A stretch of DNA of 21,785 nucleotides from a virus: the IMG/VR virus record IMGVR_UViG_3300033149_004005, positions 1 through 21,785 of that record. The stretch is one strand, 5' to 3'. Below are positions 1 to 6,202 of this stretch, in pieces. Position numbers and translations under genes: made by a program. Numbering within the stretch: position 1 is the first letter of the stretch; each line of letters opens with the position of its first letter. The notes below the pieces were generated by a model that was not told the origin of the DNA, did not search any database, and saw only the letters and a list, made by a program, of their open reading frames with translations.

Positions 1-2
1 AT

Positions 3-266
3 GGCGAACAGATCCCGTTCGCCGAGTTCTTGACCCAACACGCTGGGGCTCACGCCAAGCCCTGCTGGTGGATCGCAGGGTCGGCGAAGGAGGCGGGGTA
101 CTCGGATGCGCAGATCGGGGCGCTGGCGGCGTTCCTGGGTCTGCGGATGTACGACTGGTTCTCTCCGCGTCCGATGGACGGCGGGTACGTCTGGAAGGCG
201 GGCTGGAGCCGCTACACGGCGTGGCATCAGGCCCGGAAGGTTCTGGAGGGCCTGTCGAATGCGTAG
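3..266 (+). CDS. 3' end of an unidentified gene, cut by the left edge
   Basis: The frame is open from base 3 to a TAG at 264-266, so this is probably the C-terminal 87 residues of a gene starting outside the window. A TTG at base 30 could be a start, but no convincing ribosome-binding site precedes it. The piece is rich in Trp, Ala and Gly (AKPCWWIAG, YDWFSPRPMDGGYVWKAGW) with no domain I recognise. It overlaps the next gene by 8 bases (ATGCGTAG), which suggests co-translation in the same late operon. I cannot say whether it is structural, lytic or something else. Confidence 0.6.
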   Translation, partial: GEQIPFAEFLTQHAGAHAKPCWWIAGSAKEAGYSDAQIGALAAFLGLRMYDWFSPRPMDGGYVWKAGWSRYTAWHQARKVLEGLSNA

Positions 267-1986
267 GACGTTGGCGTTCTTGGTCCTGTTGTGTGGCATG
301 GTGTATGGGCTGGACATCACCCGGCACGGGATCACGTGGACGATCAGCGGGACGCCGACGCACGGGACGTTCGCCAATGGCGATCCGTGGGTGGTCGGCC
401 CGATCACGATCACGGCGATCAGCCCGGCCAGTACACTTATCGACGAAAGCGGGAATATTTCGAATATCAGTTACTTGGATGATGATGGTGATGGTGATGG
501 TACGGTCACGGTTGATTGTGTGTCTGCGCACGGGCTTCCGGATGAGGCCCTGGTCACTATCAGCGGAACGACGAATTACAACGTGACGGACGCCGAGATT
601 GAAGTTGTCGATAGCGATACTTTTACCTATGACGACAGCTTGGCAGATCCGGCCCCCGAGGCCTCCGGGACGTGGGAGGGTGGATGTACCTTGCATGGTA
701 CGATGGTGGACCCCAATTGTACGCCTCCGCCGAATTATCACGGGTTTGACAGTCGGGCGAGTCGTTCGCCCTTGTTGTTATTCTCTGCAAGCTACAACGA
801 TGGCCGTCCCGGGGGCAGTGATCTATCGGCAGAAAATCCCTTGACGGTCAGTGCCGGTTCCAGCGTGGTGTCCTGTGAGTCTTATATGGACTTGGGGCCG
901 GATGCCACGGCAAACGCGATCTGGAAATATTCCCCAGGGTATAATTCAAGTACATATATCAAGAACTTGGCCGTGCTGACAGTGCTCTCGCAGGCTCCTG
1001 CTGCGAATAGTTTCCGACCCGCTTACGTCTATACGGGCACGGCGAAGGTTCCCTCTTATACGACTTCCGATATTCATTGGGACCGTTTGCCGTCTTTGTC
1101 TCCGGTTGGCGACGAACCCTCCATGGCAACCGCCGAACGGTGGGTCGAGCGATGTTGGTTTGACTGGGGCTGGGAATATTATCCCCGCCTGTTTGCCCCG
1201 CGATATAACCGCCCGGATTATGGTCGTGATTACATGACGATCATCGGCAAGGCGATTCTTCGGGCATGCCTGAATGAATCGCAGGCTCAGAAAGAATCTT
1301 TGGTCATTGGGGCGATCCAGGTCGGCATTGACAATTATGCAGCAGTGCTAGATGAGCCTCTCACGCACATCAGCGGCGGAGCACAAGAGATCGGAAGGAA
1401 GCTTCCTATCTTATTCGCCGGGCTGATGTTGGACGACTCCGACATGCTTGATATCGGCAGCGTGAGTGGGGACTATTTGTATACCGGCGATTACTGGCCG
1501 TTTGAATACGACGAAGATTGGATGGACAACTTTCCTCCTGGTTTCGTATCCTTCCAGGAGGACGATCAGACTTTTTACGTGCTTCAGTACGACATCGACG
1601 AGACGAACGGTGAGGATTGGAATCCGGATACGCGGGGCGGGCCTCCGTTGCGCTACACGGCGATGCATCTTGGAATGCCGGAATGGGGCATCTATAGAAT
1701 CTTGCACGCAGACCGCTCGGATCGGGCGTGGACGGCGAAATACAGAGACACGGCGTCTTTGGCTTTCCCGCCTACGGCGTTGGCCGCTCACATATTAGGC
1801 CTGAAATCGTATTGGAATCACGATGCCTTTTTCGACTATACGGATCGTTGGGTTGCCCGCCAAAAAGAAGAAGGCGATTATTTCTGTGAGGACAATGATT
1901 CGTGGACACAAGCAATGTGGGATGCGTACCGGAATGATTATCCGCCGGTGTATGACATCAATAGACATAGAGGGGTAATTTTCTGA
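259..1986 (+). CDS. Secreted protein, possible alpha/alpha-toroid carbohydrate-active domain
   Basis: 575 residues from the ATG at 259. I chose it because GGAGGG at 245-250 is correctly spaced and because translation then opens with a Sec signal peptide: MRR, a hydrophobic run at about 5-16, and likely cleavage after VYG (17). Upstream in-frame codons look like shadow sequence. Residues 18-60 and about 140-290 form a beta-rich region. Residues about 320-400 (DYGRDYMTIIGKAILRA, IQVGIDNYAAVLD, GRKLPILFAGLMLDD) match, from memory, a family of secreted proteins in Planctomycetota and Verrucomicrobiota with alpha/alpha-barrel features like polysaccharide lyases or hydrolases. No catalytic residues can be assigned. 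Residues 80-139 look like an inserted beta module. The gene overlaps its successor by one base (TGATG). A surface-glycan depolymerase role is inference. Confidence 0.6.
   Translation: MRRTLAFLVLLCGMVYGLDITRHGITWTISGTPTHGTFANGDPWVVGPITITAISPASTLIDESGNISNISYLDDDGDGDGTVTVDCVSAHGLPDEALVTISGTTNYNVTDAEIEVVDSDTFTYDDSLADPAPEASGTWEGGCTLHGTMVDPNCTPPPNYHGFDSRASRSPLLLFSASYNDGRPGGSDLSAENPLTVSAGSSVVSCESYMDLGPDATANAIWKYSPGYNSSTYIKNLAVLTVLSQAPAANSFRPAYVYTGTAKVPSYTTSDIHWDRLPSLSPVGDEPSMATAERWVERCWFDWGWEYYPRLFAPRYNRPDYGRDYMTIIGKAILRACLNESQAQKESLVIGAIQVGIDNYAAVLDEPLTHISGGAQEIGRKLPILFAGLMLDDSDMLDIGSVSGDYLYTGDYWPFEYDEDWMDNFPPGFVSFQEDDQTFYVLQYDIDETNGEDWNPDTRGGPPLRYTAMHLGMPEWGIYRILHADRSDRAWTAKYRDTASLAFPPTALAAHILGLKSYWNHDAFFDYTDRWVARQKEEGDYFCEDNDSWTQAMWDAYRNDYPPVYDINRHRGVIF
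478..501 (+). repeat. Short GAT/GGT microsatellite coding for an Asp-Gly run
   Basis: Eight codons alternate GAT and GGT and encode DDDGDGDG at residues 74-81 of the secreted protein. The run sits exactly at the left boundary of the apparent inserted module. It may be a flexible or calcium-binding linker that arose by slippage; no EF-hand helix flanks it. Confidence 0.7.
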
Positions 1987-3437
1987 TGCGATATTTCATT
2001 GTGGCATTCTTGGTCGATGTACTGATGGTCGCGGCTTTTGCCGACATCAATATCTTTGTTGGAGACATGAGTAATGCTTCAGCATTGAACGGCGGTTGTG
2101 CTGATATTTCATTTAGTGCATCAGATGTGATTGGCACAAATGGGGCAGCCATCGATCCTTGTATCTGCAATATTTCCAACAATGGAAGCGGGAAGGTGAG
2201 GTGCACCGTCACTTCCGGTATGTTTGATGATGCGGATGTCGGGATGTGGGCTTATTTTGACTCCGACGGGACGCACGCGGATGGTCGCTATGAGATTATT
2301 GCAGTCGATGCATCGAATAACTGGATCGATCTGGACCTTGCTTATGTAGGTGATGAAACGTCACGAGGCGTCAATGTGGGCGGAGCGGTGCCGGAATCGG
2401 AATTGGAAAATGTGATGGATGCGACAGGCTATCCAGCGTCGCCGGAAAACCAGTCTGAGAATGTATTCGTACGCTGGTATGACGGCGGCGACGGCTATGC
2501 CCGGTCCACTCAGTGGTTGATAGATGCAGGCGCCGGTGCAGGCAATGAATACTTCCGCTATCTGATCGGTTGCGACGATTCCTTCGATGTGTTGGCTGCC
2601 GAATCATATGCCAGAGTATATGCCTCGGTATCGTTGGGGGACGATGAACTGGTTCGTATTACCGTATCATATCAGGTCTTTCAGAACATCGAGTTTGATG
2701 CGCAATCCAAAGCCTCATATCCAGTGTATCATTCAGGACAATACTTGGCATTCCTGGGCTGCAGTTTCCACGGGGGGACATCGTTTGGTATCTATCAGGC
2801 GGGCGCTTTTTCTCGTTTGGTTGATTGTGAAATCTATGACAATGACAGTCATGGGTATTTCAATGGAACGCGGAGCGGCTGCGCAGTAATCGGTTCGCAT
2901 ATACATGATAACGGCGGGCGTGGGATGAGCGGCAATCCGGAAGAGGGAGGCTGGATTGGTAATGAAGTATACGACAATGGAAGTTATGGTATTGAGATCG
3001 GTTCGGCCGCAAACACAACGTCAGTCATCATATATAACACGGTGTATGGGAATGCTAGCGATGGGATATATGTGAATAGCAGTGCGCGTCAACTCATACT
3101 ATGTTGCAACACGTCGGTTGGCAACTCCGGATACGGATTCAATGTTGGCGCATCTATTGAAGTAACGACAAGCAATAGTTTTGGTTGGAATCACGCATAC
3201 GACAATACGTTGGGGAACACAAACCTATCGGGCACGTGGAGTGATTTGGGCTTGGGTGGTAACGTTACCGGTGATCCGCTGTTCACCTCGGTGGTCGATG
3301 GATCCGAAGATTTCAGACCTCTAATCGGCAGTCCATTGATTCAAGCGGACATGTTGGGCAGAACCATCGGGGCACGGGAACCGCTGATATCGGGCGGCGG
3401 CCGCGGCGCCGGAATCGGGACGGGGATCGGACGATGA
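1986..3437 (+). CDS. Signal-peptide-bearing right-handed beta-helix protein (spike-like)
   Basis: 483 residues. The ATG overlaps the preceding TGA by one base (TGATG), with AGAGGGG upstream. A signal peptide is clear: MRY, hydrophobic to residue 18, then AFA before Asp20. Residues about 20-135 are a beta-rich head. Residues about 255-410 hold parallel beta-helix coils of the NosD/PbH1 type, with recurring IYDN, IHDN, VYDN, VYGN and SVGN turns each followed by a Gly-hydrophobic strand. The C-terminal part reads GDPLFTSVVDGSEDFRPLIGSPLI, a common closing motif of secreted beta-helix proteins, and ends in a Gly-Arg-rich tail. In phages this fold is used by tailspikes that bind or cleave polysaccharide. 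No lyase or hydrolase active site is visible. The sequence is noticeably more AT-rich than the head genes. Confidence 0.75.
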   Translation: MRYFIVAFLVDVLMVAAFADINIFVGDMSNASALNGGCADISFSASDVIGTNGAAIDPCICNISNNGSGKVRCTVTSGMFDDADVGMWAYFDSDGTHADGRYEIIAVDASNNWIDLDLAYVGDETSRGVNVGGAVPESELENVMDATGYPASPENQSENVFVRWYDGGDGYARSTQWLIDAGAGAGNEYFRYLIGCDDSFDVLAAESYARVYASVSLGDDELVRITVSYQVFQNIEFDAQSKASYPVYHSGQYLAFLGCSFHGGTSFGIYQAGAFSRLVDCEIYDNDSHGYFNGTRSGCAVIGSHIHDNGGRGMSGNPEEGGWIGNEVYDNGSYGIEIGSAANTTSVIIYNTVYGNASDGIYVNSSARQLILCCNTSVGNSGYGFNVGASIEVTTSNSFGWNHAYDNTLGNTNLSGTWSDLGLGGNVTGDPLFTSVVDGSEDFRPLIGSPLIQADMLGRTIGAREPLISGGGRGAGIGTGIGR

Positions 3438-4624
3438 GAAAACTATGCATATTGGCCGGGTTGCTTTTATGGGTCGTTCCGGCGTTCGGCCTGGAATTGG
3501 TTCGACAAAAGAACGCGGCGACGATCATCACGTTCCCACTGGTCGATTCGTCGGATACGACCGCTCTCAAGTCGGGCGCGGCTGGCCTGGATTCCGAGAT
3601 CGACACGTGGTCTGATGGGGCTGCGCCAAACGGATTTGAGGATTGCACGAACGAAGCAACGGAAATTGGTACGACGGGTCAGTATTACCTGTCGCTAACC
3701 GCGACGGAGATGAACGCCGACTACATCATCATTCAGGTGAAATCGACGGACGCAATCACGCAGACCATCTTGATCCGGACGGTCGTCGGCGACCCGGCGA
3801 ACCTGGCGACGACGGACGATGGCGGGACGATCAACGTGACCGGCGGGGCGGTCGATACGGTGACGAACGTCACGCAGATTTCCGGCTCGTCCACGGCGGC
3901 AGACAACATCGAGGTCGCCTTCGATACGAATTGGGCGACGGTCTGGGAGTCGTCTACCAGCATGTTCGCGGCCGATGTGCAATATGTCCAGGGGGACACG
4001 CCCAGCACGTCGGCATCCGTCGCCGACGCGGTGTGGGACGAGACGATGAGCGGCCACGTGACGGACGGGACGTTCGGCGGGGACTTCCTGGACGCCGATA
4101 TCTGGACGGCGACGCGGGCGGGATATTTAGACAACCTGGACGGTCATGTGGCTCAGACGGGCGATTCGTATGCGATCGTCACCCACGGCACCTACGGCAA
4201 CAGTGCCATCGAGGGACTGGTCGACGATCTGGAGTCGCGCTTGACGGCCGCACGAGCCGGGTACCTGGATAATCTGAACGGCCACACGCCGCAAACCGGC
4301 GACAGTTACGCGATCGTCAACAGCGGCACCTATGGTAATAGTGCGATCAAAACGGCTATTGATGAGTTGAATGACATATCGGTGGCGGACGTGTGGAGTG
4401 CTACGGTACTCAGTGATGTTGCGGCGGGTGCACCAGCAGAGCCGGGCTCAATGGACGTCAAGACGTTGGCGTCATATCTCTACGCTTGGCTGTTCAACAA
4501 GACGCAGACGACGGCGACCGAGCACCGGATGTTGAAGCGTGACGAAACGACGACGATGTATGAGTACACATTGTCGGACGACGGTACGACATTCGTGCGC
4601 GGCGAGGCGAGGGCAGCAGACTGA
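3434..4624 (+). CDS. Signal-peptide-bearing fibre-like protein with tandem repeats
   Basis: 396 residues, starting at the ATG of an ATGA overlap with the previous gene. It opens with a third Sec signal peptide (MRK, hydrophobic 4-16, likely cleavage after AFG at 19). Residues about 20-118 form a compact beta domain (WSDGAAPNGFEDC, GTTGQYYLSLTATEMNADY) of a type I recall at the start of fibre or baseplate proteins of uncultured phages. Residues 225-266 and 271-312 are two copies of a repeat containing RAGYLDNL, QTGDSYAIV and GTYGNSAI. The C-terminal 50 residues (LASYLYAWLFNKTQTT, YTLSDDGTTFVRGEA) look like a phage structural terminus. The likely role is a tail or surface appendage, but the signal peptide is unexpected for a virion protein assembled in the cytoplasm. 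Confidence 0.65.
   Translation: MRKLCILAGLLLWVVPAFGLELVRQKNAATIITFPLVDSSDTTALKSGAAGLDSEIDTWSDGAAPNGFEDCTNEATEIGTTGQYYLSLTATEMNADYIIIQVKSTDAITQTILIRTVVGDPANLATTDDGGTINVTGGAVDTVTNVTQISGSSTAADNIEVAFDTNWATVWESSTSMFAADVQYVQGDTPSTSASVADAVWDETMSGHVTDGTFGGDFLDADIWTATRAGYLDNLDGHVAQTGDSYAIVTHGTYGNSAIEGLVDDLESRLTAARAGYLDNLNGHTPQTGDSYAIVNSGTYGNSAIKTAIDELNDISVADVWSATVLSDVAAGAPAEPGSMDVKTLASYLYAWLFNKTQTTATEHRMLKRDETTTMYEYTLSDDGTTFVRGEARAAD
4106..4369 (+). repeat. Two tandem in-frame repeats, 138-base period
   Basis: Copy 1 (4106-4231) and copy 2 (4244-4369) encode 42-residue units sharing RAGYLDNL, GH, QTGDSYAIV and GTYGNSAI, separated by four residues. Identity is high at the protein level but lower in DNA, which points to an old duplication kept by selection, as in repetitive fibre shafts. 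Confidence 0.85.
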
Positions 4625-4839
4625 TGACGAACGATAATCGCAGATTTGTCGGCGGTGCTCCGCCGTCGCCGGACGGAACGATCAGTGCGGCGGATCGGAG
4701 ACATATTGCCGGCGTATATCCATTCGCGCGGGGCGAGGTGGCGCTGTGTGGCACGCTCACGATATCCGCGCGACATGATGGGGCTTGCGTGACATCCGCG
4801 CGACATGATGGGGTCGCATCTGTGCTAGAGGCGTGCTGA
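4624..4839 (+). CDS. Small hypothetical protein with an internal duplication
   Basis: 71 residues, starting at the ATG of a TGATG overlap with the fibre-like gene and ending at a TGATG overlap with the next gene. The N-terminal half (RRFVGGAPPSPDGTISAADRRHIAGVYPF) looks like a short conserved phage segment. The C-terminal half is dominated by two copies of SARHDG encoded by an exact 20-base repeat at 4764-4783 and 4794-4813. I do not recognise a family. Tight coupling on both sides supports a real gene, yet the repeat-derived tail may be recent and dispensable. Confidence 0.5.
   Translation: MTNDNRRFVGGAPPSPDGTISAADRRHIAGVYPFARGEVALCGTLTISARHDGACVTSARHDGVASVLEAC
4764..4813 (+). repeat. Exact 20-base direct repeat, 30-base period
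   Basis: ATCCGCGCGACATGATGGGG occurs at 4764-4783 and again at 4794-4813. The 30-base period keeps the reading frame and produces SARHDG twice in the small hypothetical protein. Confidence 0.95.
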
Positions 4840-5369
4840 TGGCTGACGTATACATCGGTACCGATAATGTATTGCTGCTCTCGGGTCTGACTGACCAGGT
4901 CTCTGACAGCTATGTCAACTCTGCAACAGTCACAGCGAGGCTGTACGATCTGACGGATCGGCGGCACCTGGATCGGGCGGCCGCGGCGGACAACGGAGAT
5001 GGTACGATCAACATTACATGTACCGATCATGGTTTGTCAGAGGGTGATGTAATCCTGATCCAAGGAGCGGACGTATACAATGGTGTGTACACGCTTGCTT
5101 CCGGCACGGCCGATGACACGCTGGTCATTACGACGACCTACGTGGCACGGACGTTTACAGGTGACGAGTTTCTGCTCAAGGCAATCGGTGACGAGATCAC
5201 GCTCAGTTATGTGAGTGAAAGCGATGGAAATTACCGAGGCCAGTTGACATCTGCCAGCACAATGAAGCTTGAGCAGGATCATACGTACTGGCTTATTATC
5301 ACGGCGGTCGATACGAGCGGGTATCAGACGATGTTCCGTGTCGAACTCACGGGAGCTTGGGCAACATGA
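4839..5369 (+). CDS. Ig-like beta-sandwich virion protein (putative)
   Basis: 176 residues from the ATG that overlaps the preceding TGA (TGATG). A GTG six bases upstream is in frame, but the coupled ATG fits better. The outer parts (NSATVTARLYDLTD and GDEITLSYVSESDGNYRGQL, HTYWLIITAVDTSGY) read as one Ig-like or fibronectin-like fold common in phage baseplate and fibre accessory proteins. Between them, residues about 52-111 (DNGDGTINITCTDHGLSEGD, IQGADVYNGVYTL) form a second small beta module of the HGL-GD type, which looks inserted. It ends with an ATGA overlap onto the HNH gene. A virion or appendage role is inferred from position and fold; no enzymatic motif is seen. Confidence 0.6.
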   Translation: MADVYIGTDNVLLLSGLTDQVSDSYVNSATVTARLYDLTDRRHLDRAAAADNGDGTINITCTDHGLSEGDVILIQGADVYNGVYTLASGTADDTLVITTTYVARTFTGDEFLLKAIGDEITLSYVSESDGNYRGQLTSASTMKLEQDHTYWLIITAVDTSGYQTMFRVELTGAWAT

Positions 5370-5644
5370 TTATGCCGTATCATCGCCTCCGTGGCCGCCC
5401 GCGGGAGCGGCGACCAAGTGCCAGGCGGCGAGGGTACACGCGGCGGTGGGAACGGGCGCGGCGAGCATTCCTGGCAGCTCATCCGCTATGCGCGGAATGC
5501 TTACGACAGGGCCGGACGCGGGCGGCCGACGTTGTGGACCATATTGTGCCGCACCGCGGGGATATGCGGCTCTTTTGGGATATGGACAATTGGCAGGCAC
5601 TGTGCAAGCGGTGCCATGATCGCAAGACAGGACGCGGGCAATGA
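5366..5644 (+). CDS. HNH homing-type endonuclease associated with terminase
   Basis: 92 residues from the ATG in an ATGA overlap; a TTG nine bases upstream is less likely. The HNH fold is plain: zinc ligands C42 and C45, catalytic-region D58-H59, H63, N75, then C80, C83 and H84 (LCAECLRQ, VVDHIVPH, NWQALCKRCHDRKT). The first 35 residues are very basic. HNH proteins next to terminase genes, such as HK97 gp74, are needed for terminase cutting at cos sites, and the position directly before terS fits that role. It also hints at cos-type packaging. A mobile selfish HNH is the alternative, but the tight overlap with neighbours argues for an integrated packaging component. Confidence 0.93.
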   Translation: MIMPYHRLRGRPRERRPSARRRGYTRRWERARRAFLAAHPLCAECLRQGRTRAADVVDHIVPHRGDMRLFWDMDNWQALCKRCHDRKTGRGQ

Positions 5645-5892
5645 GACTGCGAATTTTCAGGGCCGGCCTGCAAGATGGGTTGCAGGCGGCGGAACGACAG
5701 TTAAACGCCCAGGTCGCCGAGGTCGATGGTCGACGACTGCTGGGTTGTGGAGTTTGCCCGGTGGCAGGCGAGCTCTATGTGACGGTGGTGGTTGACGATG
5801 CCGGCAAGACGAGTACCGACACAAGTGCTGCGGCTTCGCGGGTCGTGGCGCGCAAAGCAACGCGACGGCGAACCCGAGCCGCCCGCGGCTGA
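5641..5892 (+). CDS. Small unknown protein overlapping the terS start
   Basis: 83 residues, starting at an ATGA overlap with the HNH gene. Residues 1-55 look protein-like (AGLQDGLQAAERQLNAQV, VCPVAGELYVTVVVDDAG), with an amphipathic helix followed by two strands. The last 32 residues, rich in Arg, Ala and Thr, are encoded in a stretch that is also read in another frame as the start of the small terminase. I do not recognise the family. Either the tail is tolerated overlap, or this short gene is a packaging accessory. It fills a gap that would otherwise be about 150 bases without a gene. Confidence 0.5.
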   Translation: MRLRIFRAGLQDGLQAAERQLNAQVAEVDGRRLLGCGVCPVAGELYVTVVVDDAGKTSTDTSAAASRVVARKATRRRTRAARG

Positions 5893-6202
5893 GAGCTGCA
5901 AACCTCCAGCCTACGTCAAGGGCAAGGCACGTAAGGCGTGGCAGCGAATCGCGCCGGTGCTCATCGGGCTGGGAGTGCTGACAACATTGGACGTGGACGT
6001 GCTCGCCGAATATTGCGTCTGTTACGCAGCATGGCGCGACGCAGCAGAGACCGGCGATGTGGATCGCATGCTCAAGCTTGGCACGCACCTGAATCGTCTG
6101 CGTGCAGTTCTGGGCCTGACGCCGGTGGATCGCAGCCGGATCAAAGTGACTGCAAAGGATGGCGACGAAGACCCCTACCTCCAGCCGCGCGTCGTGGGTT
6201 GA
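5798..6202 (+). CDS. terS: Terminase small subunit, P27 family
   Basis: 134 residues from the ATG at 5798. No strong ribosome-binding site is visible, so start choice rests on homology-like sequence (VPTQVLRLRGSWRAKQRDGE). That segment matches the basic Arg-Gly N-terminus of P27-type small terminases. Residues 37-80 (PPAYVKGKARKAWQRIAPVL, LGVLTTLDVDVLAEYC) are the diagnostic helical core. Small terminases recognise the packaging start site and recruit the large subunit. The next gene begins inside this one, with 44 bases of overlap, and the preceding small gene overlaps it by 95 bases. Confidence 0.88.
   Translation: MPARRVPTQVLRLRGSWRAKQRDGEPEPPAAESCKPPAYVKGKARKAWQRIAPVLIGLGVLTTLDVDVLAEYCVCYAAWRDAAETGDVDRMLKLGTHLNRLRAVLGLTPVDRSRIKVTAKDGDEDPYLQPRVVG

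Noticed and set aside
106-258. Upstream extension of the first secreted protein
   Set aside because: The extension is Arg/Trp-rich shadow sequence of the preceding gene. The ATG at 259 has a good Shine-Dalgarno and starts a signal peptide.
259-311. Lipoprotein signal in the first secreted protein
   Set aside because: The only cysteine near the hydrophobic core is preceded by LVLL, which does not fit a lipobox.
4764-4813. CRISPR repeat
   Set aside because: Only two copies, with a ten-base gap and in-frame coding; too short for an array.
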